DNA of 51,607 bases from Neolentinus lepideus HHB14362 ss-1 (lineage: Eukaryota; Basidiomycota; Agaricomycetes; Gloeophyllales; Gloeophyllaceae). The notes beneath the pieces are model-generated. The model was not told where the DNA came from, did not search any database, and was given only the letters and a program-made list of their open reading frames with translations. The position numbers and the translations under genes are program-made. The DNA is taken from the NCBI GenBank assembly GCA_001632425.1, contig KV425673.1, positions 1 through 51,607 on the forward strand, given 5' to 3'. Of this stretch, positions 1 to 10,975 are shown in pieces; within the stretch, counting starts at the first letter, position 1, and each line of letters begins with the position of its first letter.

Positions 1-81
1 TCCGGCTGTCAGCTTCGCTGACAGAGTTGCCCCTTATGGATAACCTGGTCATATTGGCTTACTTCTCGGACGCCGTTTCCG
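1..81. other. Window edge with a short hairpin
   Basis: The first bases contain a perfect 8-bp stem (CTGTCAGC / GCTGACAG, positions 6-24) with a TTC loop. No gene is visible. It may belong to the repeat that starts at 82 or to an element cut by the window edge. Confidence 0.3.
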
Positions 82-306
82 AGTTGTTTTTAGGTTGTCT
101 AAACAAGAACAAATAGGACCTGAAGAGCTTATAATAGCGAAACTGGTTCGGTTGATGGACCCCCATCAGCCAGTTGTCCTAGTTCACCCCCGCTTCTAGT
201 CTAGCAGCGGCCTTCTGCAGTAGTACGCCTTCGATACTCACCCAGAGTCTATACTCCTCCTCGCTCGTCGCTGCGCTCCTCGGCTCGTCGTCGTATAGCC
301 TACCCT
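82..306. repeat. 225-bp direct repeat, copy A
   Basis: Starts AGTTGTTTTTAGGTTGTC and ends TATAGCCTACCCT. It is nearly collinear with 659-883 and the same length, with scattered substitutions and few small indels. Near its 3' end is a GC-rich stretch of CTCGTCG/CTCCTCGG motifs able to fold back. The pair flanks a GGCATG-rich array, which recalls the terminal repeats of a small retroelement, but no polymerase, primer-binding site or clear target duplication is visible. Confidence 0.75.
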
Positions 307-321
307 AAATGAGTTGCTGGG

Positions 322-625
322 CATGGCATGGCATGGCATGATTCTGATGGCATGATGTGAGCAGCATCCAAGATGGCATGGCATGATACCAGTGGCATGT
401 AGTATGGCATGCCATGGCATGGCATGACGGCATGAAGTGCATGCAAGTATTCATGAGAAAAGGAAAGAATGGCATGATTGGCATGATGCGAATGGCATGG
501 AATACACAAAGTTGGTCATGCCAGGCATGCCGTGCATGTTGGCATGTTGGCTGCTTTTGGAATGGCATGCTGGTGGATTACCCATTTGGGTGAGTGCATG
601 ATCCATATAAGGAAATGGCATGGGG
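322..625. repeat. GGCATG-rich degenerate satellite array
   Basis: About 300 bp made largely of GGCATG and GGCATGAT words, some as pure runs (322-340 and 405-427), others separated by short spacers. CATG is self-complementary, so the array looks similar on both strands. The Met/His/Ala/Pro/Cys-rich minus-strand translations are by-products of the repeat and not genes. It lies between the two 225-bp direct repeats. Confidence 0.75.
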
Positions 626-658
626 CAGCGAAGGGTTTGCTGCCGTGTTTATAGTGTT

Positions 659-883
659 AGTTGTTTTTAGGTTGTCAAACAAGAACAAATAGGACCTGAA
701 GAGCTTATAAAAGCGAAACTGGTTTGGTTGTTTGACCCCCAACAGCCAGTTGTCCTAGTTCACCTGCTTCAAGTTCTGCGGCGGCACTCTCTTCTACGCA
801 CTTGTATACTGACTCACTTTAGAGTCTATACTCCTCCTCGCTCATCGCTGCGCTCCTCGGCTCGTCGTTGTATAGCCTACCCT
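659..883. repeat. 225-bp direct repeat, copy B
   Basis: Second copy of the repeat at 82-306, same orientation, same start (AGTTGTTTTTAGG) and end (TATAGCCTACCCT). Confidence 0.75.
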
Positions 884-1579
884 GAGTGGTTGAATTTCAA
901 TTAAAGACAATAACTTTCAAACATACCATCTGGACAGGTATTAACTCATTGCTCAAGTACTCTCTGCACACGGAACCAAAATGCAGGAGATAGTTAGGTA
1001 TCATGGTGTAGGCATTATCGTCGAATAATAAATATTGGTGCCTACCCCGTGAGACAGCAGCGCATACATACAGGACTCTAACCTGCGCGTACAGTTCAAG
1101 ACCACAGCAGACAGTCCCAACCCCTGCTCCACAACCCGAAAACCGAATCGCACCAACTTGACAGTGAAACTGAATGCCAAGTGAGATGGGAAGACAATCG
1201 ACTCAAAGCTCAGAACAAAATCACTCGAACTCTGTCAGAAGAGCTCAATACAAGAGAGCCACGCTATTATGGAGGAAATAGACAACATCTACTAGAATAG
1301 TCAACAAGGGAGTCCAAATCCCAAGTAGGAACGAACGCGAAAGGTCCACCGCTAGCAAAGTCCTAACGACATAAAGCAGATAACGTGAGAGAATAAGATA
1401 GCGCATGACGAAAGGCAGAGGGGAGGGGAGACGCGGTACAATGTCATGCAGCGTGAAGGGCGGCAACAAGAGAGCAGGAAAGATGGGTGGTACACACATG
1501 ATGTACGGGCGGGCGAAGATAACTTACGAAACATTTTCTACTCCGGATCCCCTGGATACGGAGATAAATAGAGAGGCCC
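884..1579. other. Intergenic, 3' side of the membrane-protein gene
   Basis: No supported gene. This is the downstream flank of the minus-strand gene ending at 1580. Small ORFs here lack family features. Confidence 0.6.
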
Positions 1580-3625
1580 TTACTCGTTCGCGACCTAAGA
1601 AACATGAGCACATTGAGCCGCACCCTGTCACAACGTAAGAACGCAAGCTCACCCTAAGGACACGTTTCCCATCGAAGTCTTCCCTCACACTTGCCGCATC
1701 GCCCGCATCATACCCGGGCGGCAGACTCCGGAGCCCATGCCCCTCCTCACTCTCATCCGTGTTTTCAAACGGATTGGGTATAGCAAGCGCATGTGAATTA
1801 GGCTGCGCCTCTTCGATACCGCCATATGGATCTTCCATCGCCGACGCCATCGACTTGCGGTTATCCACAGGAGCGTGTCCGAACCCGTCCAACGCCGAGC
1901 TGGCATTAGGGTTCGGGAGGGGCGGGGAAGAGTTAGGCTTGTAGTGCGAGGCGTAAGACTCCTGTGACGTCGGCGGCGTTGGGTTGCTCGGTGTCGACAG
2001 CAACCCGCTGGCACCCAAGGACGGTTGGCGGTTCAAGCTCGTCGAGCCCGCGGTCACACTGTGGCCTTGAGACGACGACGGCCCGCGCATAAGATTCGCG
2101 TTGACCGCAGCGTACGGGTCCGCTCCAGACAGCCCAGCAGCCTGGAGGATATCCCAGTCGTGTGGGGTGTTGTTTCCGCCGCGGTACCTCGCCGGGCCCA
2201 TACCCATTTGGTCCTGATAGGTCTCCGGAATCGGAGGCGAGGCAAACCTGTTGTAAGGCTGAGGCTCGGGTTGCTCAGGGCCGTCGCGGCGGCTACGTGC
2301 GCGCTGCACGCCAACACCCGCCATACCGTACGTCGCAGGGTCATACGGAACCGGCGGTGGCCCCGCAGCGCTAGGCATAACCTGTCCAGGCTGGATCTCC
2401 CTCATCCCGTAGCTCTCCACACCCATCGGCGGCTGTCCATACGTACCATGGCTAGTGACAGTAGGCTCATACTGCTTCGAGGCACCGGTGCGCATGTTGA
2501 AGTCGTCGTCGTCATCGTCGAAGTAGGGTACGGCGGACGTGGCGGCGGCCTGCCTAGCGGCTTCATCGACCTCATCGTCGAACCGGGCTGCGCGGCGACG
2601 CCGGATGTAGGTGGTTATGATGAAGAAGAGGAGGGCGAGAACGAACAGGCCGACGACGGTGAAGACGCCTGCGACGGCACCTTTGTTGTTGAAAAAGCTG
2701 GGAGCAGAAGGCGGTTAGTCCGGTGACGAATTGGAGGACAGGGTATCATCGAGAGGGACACACAAGTAGCGACCCTAGCCCAGTAGTCCCAAGTATACAT
2801 ATCTAGGATAGTATGCACGCTCACGCGCACGGTCGCCATCGCCAATGTTCAGTCGTGCAAAACGAAGAGGGTAGGACTCCCCTACGCAAGCCCAGGCGAC
2901 GACGTCATTGGTGCTTTCTACGGACATGCTTTGGGGCCGTTCACAGCCAAGCCAACGCGTAGCGTAGACCCAAGCTCTAGCGCGATCAAAGATGACATGA
3001 AGTGAAATGAATGTGAATGGACGGAAAGAGATGAAGAACTATGGATATAGGGAACGGAAAGTAAGACAGGTATGATGAGGTACTCACGCTCCTCCACCTC
3101 CAGAAGTGTTGTCCTGGTTCGCAGACGCAGTAGGAGTAGCCTCGAAGACGGTCGTCAAAGTTGTGAGAGCCCCATCTGTGCCAGTAGACGTCTCATATTG
3201 TGTGGTCGCGATGGGAGTGGTGGTAGAGAAGGTCGAGGTGCTGGTAGGCGTCGAAGAGGTTGACGAAGAGGTCGAGGTCGAGATCGAGCTGCTGCTGCTG
3301 CTGCTGGTCGATGAGGAAGATGAGGTCGTAGAGGAGGTGGTGGATGAAGTAGAGGAGGATGTGGTAGTGGATGAGGTAGTCGTTATCGAAGATGTCGTCG
3401 AGGTAGAGCTCGTCGTCGAGGAGCTTGTCGAGGTCTGAGAGATGCTGCTGCTGCTCGTTGTCGGCAGCGGCAGGACCGAAGTGGTTGAGGAGCTCGTCTG
3501 CGACAAAGAAGTGCTTGTCGCAGGGGGAAGTGGGAGACCTGCAGTGTCATTAATGTGATTAGTAACGAACATGAACATATCGGGTCGCGTAGTCTGTCAG
3601 ACTCACCGGGAATTGATAGTGACAT
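1580..3625 (-). CDS. Ser/Thr-rich single-pass membrane protein, about 509 aa
   Basis: Predicted cell-surface or wall-sensor-like protein with no known reaction. Spliced model on the minus strand: 3625-3607, 3538-3088, 2697-1653, 1594-1580. All junctions are GT..AG and keep frame. A nearly pure Ser/Thr stretch (about residues 20-110) suits O-mannosylation. It is followed by GGGG, then FFNNKGAVAGVF leading into one transmembrane helix (about 160-183), a YIRRRR stop-transfer signal and a cytoplasmic tail of about 320 residues rich in Pro, Ser and Tyr. The product ends RVANE after a 58-bp last intron. No signal peptide is seen with the ATG at 3625, so an upstream first exon is possible. The 390-bp intron 3087-2698 is long for this genome. 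The extracellular S/T domain plus one helix resembles fungal WSC/Mid2-type sensors only in layout. Confidence 0.8.
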
Positions 3626-6458
3626 GGCAGTCAAGAGTTACAAGTTTGCAAGTTTACGAGTAGGCAAAGCAAGTCAATCCATGCGGAAGTGAGCTGTAAA
3701 GGAGCGTGGGGGCAGACAATCAGATGCTGCTGGCCGACCTGTTTTGTTTTTTTGTCGTGCGGGGGACGAGAACAGACACTGATCACACGCATTAGTCCCC
3801 TGCTTTTGGAAATTCCCACCGCCACAATGCCCGAGAGACACGTGCCCCGCCACCCTCGATCCCGCAGTTTTCTGCAAGTTTTCTCCTTCAACTCCTGGCT
3901 TTTGTTTCTGGCGGCAATAAAATTTTCGGTGTCGGCATCATCGCATACACCCTCGGTGGACACTCATCATAAGTCCTAGCTACAGACCGTATATTCGCTG
4001 TATTTTTGGCTTTCGGGGAATTGGAGAGCAACGGCCGTCTTTCGCGTATTGCTGTGTCATACAAGTTTCGTCGCATCTATTACACCACGCTGTGCTGGAT
4101 CTATTCATGTGCCAGCGACAGAAGTAGCGGTGCGACAGCAGATCCTGGTGAGTCACTATATCCAGCTGGTCACACATCGTACATGTGTCTACATGTGTAT
4201 GGCATCGTGTTCCCTGTGGCTCTGATGACCTACCTCATCTGGCAGATGTCACACTAGATAGTGGATTGCCAGAGCCTGGATAGCACATGGATAGCACATG
4301 TACTTCGCCAAGCGTCGCCTTGGCAGTTTGCAGTATGAGTGTGGTTAAGGTAGGTCCATTTATAACCTCACTCGCGCTTACCTCGGCAGTCGACGAATAG
4401 CACTCTCCTTTCGTCTGTGCTCGACGAAACACAATCGATCGTCGCCCGGGAGGTCGTCGGTGCATGCTGACGAGCTCCCGCATAACCGGCCCCCTAATTC
4501 CGTGAAAACAGGGGTTAGCCCGGGTTACAAATCTTGCACAGCAAAGTCTGAGGTGAGCATCGCACCGCTAGGACTGATTTTCGAATACGCGGAAGTTTGT
4601 CGAGTCTGGATTTGAGCACCTCACTTTCTAGGACATATCCATGTATACAGATCAGGCGAAGGCCATTAGTATTGACCCTCCCCGACTCGAATGCCATACA
4701 ATGTCCCCTAAAATCCCGCCGTCATTTGACTAGCCTTCCGCAAGGTGCGACACCGCCTGATCCTTGCCGTGTGTTCAACGGAGTCGCCACCCCGTTCGAA
4801 TGCCCGCTGTGCTTGTTCGAACTTGGAAGGGTGGAAGGGGCGTCGCTCGCTTATTCCTAGGCTTTCCGTTCTTGTGGTATCGCGGCCGAGTCTGTAATAA
4901 CCACGATCTGCGCTTCTCCATTGTGAAGTACGGCTATCTCGAAATAATATTGTCACGATTCCCTAAGTTCCACGCGCACGGCGTAAGTTTCTGTATAAAC
5001 TTGCCTTCACCTTGTCCCTTTCGTCACCTTCTCTGCATTCATCCCATTCTCGACACCCGCGTCGTCTAGATCTCATTATCCATCCGTAACATCCGGCGCT
5101 AACCCTAGCTGTACCGCCTCTTCCGTAGTAGTGCGCCCCTTAAGTAGAGATGGGCGAGCGTCTGAGTGCATCATATTCAGAGGTCGTAGACACGAAGGGC
5201 GGCCGAACTGCGTTCAACCTACCTCACTGAATCTTTGGGGAGGCCAAGCCGCAGAATAGGCATACTTCCCATCAGCTCGCCCATCGACCGTAACGCTGTG
5301 AAACCATTTCTTTGATCCTACACCATACTGACCGGACTTCGACTCGACTAGCGCGCTCTATTCCTAGGAACAGGCAAGACTGCTCCTCCGCTCACTCTTT
5401 TACTCCCGCTGCTGACGGATAGCAATCATGCTAGACCATGCCCCCTTTCGAATTCTTGCGCATAGTGGAACACCTTTATGGTCGGTCTGTATGCTCCCCG
5501 TCTTCGAGTTATCTCTCTAGGGTCCTCGACCTGTACCTATACTCCTTGCACCCTGTCACGTGGTATCTTACCTGTGATATTGATTGCCAGGAGTATTCAC
5601 ACCTCGTGGGACGTCTAATGTTTCTGGGTGCTCAGCTTCCGGGTACGACGCATATCGATTGACATTTTTACGGCTGCTGGAGGACACTGTAGGTGCATAA
5701 TGTGTCTCTAGTTCATCACCTTTGTTCGAACTTTGTTCTGTAACGTCGCGCGGCGGTTATCAATATCGGATGGGGCAAGTGACGGTTCAGCAGTACTTAC
5801 GGTTAACAGGTGTAAAATGCGACGAACAATCTTCTATGTGAACTATTCGTCGATAAGACGCCGGCGCCTCCGTCGTCAGAGTCCTCCGTACGCGATAGCC
5901 ACACGCACGTTCTCTGCTGGTTCACCAGCCCGTATCCGCGTTCAGTCTTCTAGCACCATCCACCAGCACCGTAGATGTGGTGTCTGCCTGTAATACTGTT
6001 TACATTTGGATGACAGCCGGATCGACACTAATCCTGCAGCGCCTGTGTCATACAAACGGTACAAAGGTTTCAAAGGCCTTTTCGTGGCATTTATTCTCAC
6101 ATGGACTGGTTACTGACCGATCAAAAAAGCGCCGTAGTCAAAGCATTAGCACAAGAGTCTTAGAGAGGATATAGGGGATACGAATATGATAGCTCCAGTC
6201 CGGAAGAAGTAGGTGAATACAGCGGTGAGCTCAGATATAGCGCGGAAGAGGCGGATATATCACGCAGGCCTTTTGAGAACTTGGAAAGAGCGTGCGTGAC
6301 AGAATATGTGTGTTAGTTACACAACGTTGACGCAATGGAAAAGTCCAGTCCAAATGAATCACGCATCGAAGTCACATGATCACTTGATGGGCCACGCGCG
6401 CCGTCACAAACAATATTGAGTTGTTCGTCCCATCCAACAGAATCTTGGGCTTGCACAT
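3626..6458. other. Large intergenic region between divergent genes
   Basis: About 2.8 kb between a minus-strand and a plus-strand gene. ORFs are all short, without conserved motifs or consistent splice chains. It should hold the promoters of both neighbours. No tRNA or repeat was recognised. Confidence 0.5.
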
Positions 6459-7003
6459 ATGTCTTCTCCTACCCAACCGCCTCCAGCCGACCCGCGCTCT
6501 GCCAATCGCGCGCGCTTCGAGCTTGAACTCGAATTCGTCCAAGCTCTGGCGAACCCGTTCTACCTTCACTCGCTCGGTCAACAAGGGATTCTCGACCAGC
6601 CCGCCTTCATCAACTTTCTCGAGTATTTGCAGTACTGGAGGGAGAAAGACTATGCAAGGTTTATACAGTGAGGAAATATCCTTCTTTACGTGCTACGCGG
6701 GATGAGGTGAGGTGATGGTGAACGGCCAGCTATCCGCACGCGCTGCATCATCTCGAGCTCCTACAGCATGCAACGTTCCGAGCGGAGATTAGAAAAGATG
6801 AATGGCGGGAGTATCTGAACCAGAAACAGTTCGAGCACTGGCGGACGTGGTGAGTGATCGTGTTCTCGTTTGCTCGTCTGCTATCCATGATTGTTATTTG
6901 TGATTGTGCCAGGCGGGATCCGAAGTACCTTAATGCTCCAGAGCCGGTGAAAGAAGAGCCAGGAATTACAGATGGCGTAGAACAGACCCAGCCGACCACA
7001 TAA
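6459..7003 (+). CDS. MED31: Mediator complex subunit 31 (Med31/Soh1)
   Basis: Subunit of the Mediator middle module, which bridges activators and RNA polymerase II in the nucleus. Three exons: 6459-6667, 6730-6849, 6913-7003, giving 139 aa, close to the usual 125-135 aa of the family. The conserved core is clear: [36 protein letters not shown], then [12 protein letters not shown] across the first splice, and the Med31 tail ending in an aromatic/Trp cluster ([17 protein letters not shown]). Both introns are about 62 bp and GT..AG. The ATG at 6459 opens a short Pro-rich leader before the domain. The C-terminal PVKEEP tail is variable in the family. Identity is strongly supported. Confidence 0.95.
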
Positions 7004-7793
7004 AGCTCAGCAGTATCAACACTGCATGAGCTTGTCAGCTCTCCTCGACCAGTCTTCGGATCCTATGTCCTTGCCATCCTACAGTGGACGAACCCTCGAC
7101 GCGTGCACTTCCACATTTGGTGTAAATGGTCTCTCTGCTGCTGCTGCACAGAAGGGGACACTCAGAGATTAAACTGAAGAAACACTGTCGCTTTATGGAG
7201 CTTTTGGCATCATAGTGCGGATGGTAGAGAACCTGGTTTTTGAATACTGTCTCTGGCTGTGAGAATACATACTCTTCTCCGTACTAATCTTTTGTCATCG
7301 AGCGCAAGTGAACGATACTCACAACAGTGTATGCTAAAACGTGTTCAAGTACGACAGTCCGAGGATTCCTTCTTAAGCTCGCAAAATTCTTACCTTTCTG
7401 ACGCTTGACAGTACCCTACTTCCGTGCATCTCAGGGGCCTCGAGCTGTGTCAGTCGCCTTATCAGTGGTAATATATATTAGTTCATTCTATCAGCCTATG
7501 ATGCGAAGAGGTGCGCATTCAATATTCACCTCTAGCCCTGGTTGCACGAGGTGATCGTCGTCAGTCGTATTAGTGCTCGCGGAAACTGCAACGGCGCATT
7601 GGATGTGAGCTTTGTCCTGTTATAACTTAAGGTTAGTGCTAATGAAACATTGGCCGTGCTACTAAATTGCCTTCTCATCAGACGCGTGATTGCCTTCACA
7701 GCTCGAAGCAATACTTACAAATAATGCTGTGATGATAAGCAACGGTTCTTTTATATCTGGGTGCACTCCCCCATCGCCCATATTGCACCATTG
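7004..7793. other. Intergenic between Med31 and nucleotidyltransferase copy 1
   Basis: No supported gene. It holds the Med31 3' end and the promoter of the next gene. Short ORFs lack features. Confidence 0.5.
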
Positions 7794-8575
7794 ATGTCTC
7801 TCTCGTTGGCTACGCAGATCTCGACGCCTGCCCGACCGACTGTGCAGGAACTCCGCACCGTGGCTCGCATAGCCATCGACATTCTCTACAACAAGCATGG
7901 TTACAACTGTTACGTTGTCTCAGATTTGGCATGCAATCTGTGGGGCGCGAATAAAGTACCCAGTGTAAGTTCAGCACACCAAATACCATGTCTCACGTTC
8001 CGGTCCTGTAACGATCAAATACTCTATAGGACGTGGACATTTGTTTCATGCCAAATTCTGAGTCCGACGACGCCGAGCATATGAAAGAGCTCCTTGTCGA
8101 TGCGGACAGTCGCTTTTTTCTGAATTCCCCGAAAGACCCTTCTGCGCCACACTACGTTCTCTACCTCCATCTTGGTGGTGAGATGCACTGCAAGGTTGAT
8201 GTAACGGTCTCCACCTTGTTCGAGATCGCTCAGCACCAAGTTGAGATGGTCGACGGCATCAGGGTGATGCCGCTCGTCCCTCTCATCATGGCGAAACTGA
8301 AGGCTTGGAATGATCATCGGGATGCTTCTAACGAGAGGATGCGCTTCAAGCAGTGGAACGATGTGGACCACATCAAGAATTTACTGAGGATCGCCGCAGG
8401 TCGGGAATTAAGGATGAAAGGATGGATGAAGGCTTGGCCGGATACAGTTCCAAAAGGCTTGCTGAATGCATCCAAGAAAAGGACCCAGACGTTCATATCC
8501 TCTTTCCCCATTCTATCCACGATAGATGATGCGAAGGCAGTTGGATTGCTAGGACGCGAATGGATGAATGTCTAA
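7794..8575 (+). CDS. Nucleotidyltransferase-fold protein, copy 1 (degraded GS motif), 238 aa
   Basis: Belongs to a basidiomycete family with the nucleotidyltransferase (Pol beta/MNT-like) fold; substrate unknown. Exons 7794-7964 and 8030-8575 are joined at phase 0 by a 65-bp intron that falls just before the DVD motif. The ATG at 7794 (MSLSL) matches the start of copy 2. Motifs: helix TVQELRTVARIAIDIL, then the position of the G-S motif reads VVSDLACNLWG, so the Gly-Ser pair is Ser-Asp. Metal ligands DVD (about 58-60) and CKVDV follow, then the helical MPLVPLIMAKLKAW region. The family signature is hG[GS]..DhD..hDh. Loss of GS while the carboxylates remain suggests reduced or altered catalysis. 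First of three tandem copies. Function is inferred from fold motifs only. Confidence 0.8.
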
Positions 8576-8749
8576 ATCTTTGGTACTGTCTTGTCAATCT
8601 CATGGTGAATGGCCTGAACTTTCTTCCCCGCTCGCGGGACAGGTTAAGTTGATGTTGTCTGGAGACCATCTTGCCTGAGGTAAAGGAAGCTGTGGTGATA
8701 AGTAATGTGGAATCCCTGGGACGGTTCCACTGTCCAACCCGTTGCACAG

Positions 8750-9277
8750 ATGCCGAAACCTCGCCCTCTGACCGTGCTAGAGCTTCGAGACGTGGGGTAC
8801 GTTGCGATCTCCATTTTTGAAAAGTATAACTGTGGCTACTATTGCTGAGTAATCTCTGATTTCACGTGAAGCTTGAGGGCAGCGGACAGAGCACCCAATG
8901 TACGTCTATGGAATCACGTCGCATGTCTCTCTGTCGTACTGATTGAGTACTTACAGGACTGTAGTGGGTCAAGGTCATCCCATACTCATGTAATGTAGTG
9001 TGGATCGTTGCGTCTCTGTCTCTGCCTTGTCAACGTCGGTGATAACATCTTGCGTTCTCTCAGTTCGCTGCGGGTCTCCTCATCATGGTCTTTTGAGTTC
9101 GGTCTCGGAACAACCGTACTCGTTACTGGGACATCGACATCTACTTCACGAATACAGAGGACTCCCCATCTCATAATGCGTAATTTCTGAAGTAGCTCAT
9201 TGTTGGTGAAGATAATATTCGCACTCCCGCAGACCGTCCCGTGCGCCACCACATCCTCTATTCCCGCATAGTGGGGA
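8750..9277 (+). pseudogene. Nucleotidyltransferase-fold pseudogene (middle copy)
   Basis: Decayed relative of the flanking copies. Block 1 (8750-8898) reads MPKPRPLTVLELRDVGYVAI and continues to YNCGYYC, then a stop, with a second stop before RAADRAPN. A remnant intron (8899-8956, gtacgt..cttacag) ends at a GAC codon. A 170-bp segment (8960-9129) with no homology to the family then interrupts the DxD motif. Block 2 (9130-9277) resumes with DIDIYFTNTEDSPSHNA, contains two more in-frame stops, and reads on to HHILYSRIVG, matching HYVLYLHLGG of copy 1. The C-terminal half is not recognisable. GAC flanks both sides of the inserted segment. Confidence 0.8.
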
Positions 9278-9793
9278 AAGGTGATGTAAGGTGGATTTCA
9301 TGATACGACTTCCGTGACAGTCCCTACCTGCCAAGTTAACGAGATCATCGACACTAGTGCTTTCTGGAGCCCTCCATGGACACTAGTTACTGTATTACAG
9401 CAGAGTATCCGGTGACGATCATTCAGCCTGCTAGTGCAACACCGCCGAAACGTGGTATATATCTGCGGGACCAGTGATCTATCATTGCCGTTGGCCTGGT
9501 AGAACCAACCCATCAAACGTGTAGGTGCTATCTTTGATCATTCATCAGGACTAACGCTCCTCGTTGCAGGCAACATGGGAAAGCAGCGTGTGCAGCGCGT
9601 TATCGTACAGTACACAGTTAAATAAAGGAACTACTGCGGAGTGGTCGAAGGAGAAAGAAGGTGATTTCTGAGCCTGCGGATTGAATAGTCGGCAGTCCTT
9701 TTTATAACAGATCTAGTCCGGGCCTGTTCTGGAGGCACGGTTTTCTCAGGTGTAAGCAGGCAGTATAAAGATGCCATGGTCAGATACCCGACG
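9278..9793. other. Spacer upstream of nucleotidyltransferase copy 2
   Basis: No gene. A TATAAA box (9763-9768) lies 30 bp before the preferred start at 9794. Confidence 0.5.
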
Positions 9794-10524
9794 ATGTCCC
9801 CAACTCTTCAACAAATGCCCAACCATTCCAAGCCAACTGTAAAGGAAATTCGATCCGTCGCCCGTACGGCGACCAGGATCCTGAAAGACGAACACTTAAA
9901 CTGCTGCGTGTTTGGCAGTTTGGCCTGTAATCTATACGGAACCAACAGGAGACCGAATGTGCGTCCTGATTTTTATGTTTACCATTGGTTGGATACTGAA
10001 GGACCTGCTAGGACGTTGACCTAGTGGTCATGGCCGGTCCTTATGATCTCGAGCAACTCAAGGAGCTGCTCACGATCGCGGACAGGCGGTTCTACCTCAT
10101 CCCCTCTCAGAACCCTGAGGCGAAATACAAAGTATTGTATTTCCGCCTCCGTGGCCGGAAACGGAGTTGCAAGGTCGACATCCTGCGCCCGAGGATCATG
10201 ACGATCCCCGCAATTCCTCGCCGGCGAATTGAGGATATCGAGGGCATCCCTGTAATGCCGATATCCGCACTTTTGCTGATGAAATTAAAAGGCTGGTCCG
10301 ATTCTAAGGTATCTAAGAGAACTGATGCACTTTACAAGGAGCGTAATGCTGTCGCCGATATCAATGACCTGCTTGCGATTGCGAAGGAAAGAAATCTTTG
10401 GATGCCGAGCGAGACATGGCTGCCAAAGACCTTCCAGAGAAGGGCGGTGAATCGTGTGCAGGCCTATGTAAACGAAGTGAAGGGAACCGACATGTTTTGG
10501 GATGCGATAGGGTATGAGGTGTGA
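9794..10524 (+). CDS. Nucleotidyltransferase-fold protein, copy 2 (motifs intact), 225 aa
   Basis: Intact member of the tandem family. Exons 9794-9958 and 10012-10524, phase-0 junction, intron with an unusual gtgcgt donor. All three expected motifs are present: VFGSLACNLYG (Gly-Ser motif), DVDLVVM (metal-binding DxD, separated from GS by the intron as in copy 1) and CKVDIL (third acidic ligand). It continues with the conserved VMPISALLLMKLKGW and DINDLLAIAKERN segments. The alternative ATG at 9776 is in frame but only 8 bp after a TATAAA box, and 9794 aligns with the copy 1 start, so 9794 is preferred. Such proteins are predicted to transfer an NMP moiety to an unidentified acceptor. No partner gene is visible next to it. 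Confidence 0.82.
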
Positions 10525-10975
10525 TGACCGGTCATGGCGTATGCAGATCGCAATTTCGTTACTGCCTCGTACCATCAACGATGGGTGCTCTAGTTACGTA
10601 TTGCACAGCGTACTAGTAAGACTTTCGACCTTCATCTTTGTATCTTTAATCAAGCAGGCTCTTGTCTAAACTTCCATATTTCGTCCAGTCGGATACATCG
10701 CCATAAGTTGTAGCTGGGTTATGCAATTAAACGCAAGCCTTACCATCATTTATTGCACCATAGCACGCATGGCTCAATCCTCTGTACGAGATGCTAGACA
10801 AAAGCCATCCGTGCGACATCGTGCCATACATTCATATCCATGCAATCTATTGATACAACATGAAAAATGCACCAACATGAGCAGCTCACTGCGTATATCG
10901 TATAGCCTAACCATACAAATCAGTCACAGCAGCAGTAGTACTTACAATCTGCGCAGCCGACCCTGCGGCGCCCAG
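10525..10975. other. Convergent intergenic spacer
   Basis: Between the 3' ends of the nucleotidyltransferase gene (+) and the coiled-coil gene (-). No gene seen. Confidence 0.5.

Noticed and set aside
238..568. Met/His/Cys-rich minus-strand ORFs in the first 600 bp
   Set aside because: They are translations of the GGCATG repeat, not genes.
82..883. Complete LTR retrotransposon
   Set aside because: Only 352 bp of satellite lies between the repeats, with no gag/pol, primer-binding site or polypurine tract visible.
3106..3438. Acidic plus-strand ORF (Val/Glu-rich)
   Set aside because: It is the antisense shadow of the Ser/Thr-rich repeat of the membrane protein.
10012..10524. Toxin-antitoxin pair with the nucleotidyltransferase genes
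   Set aside because: No HEPN-like or other partner ORF is adjacent; the neighbours are paralogues and an unrelated coiled-coil gene.
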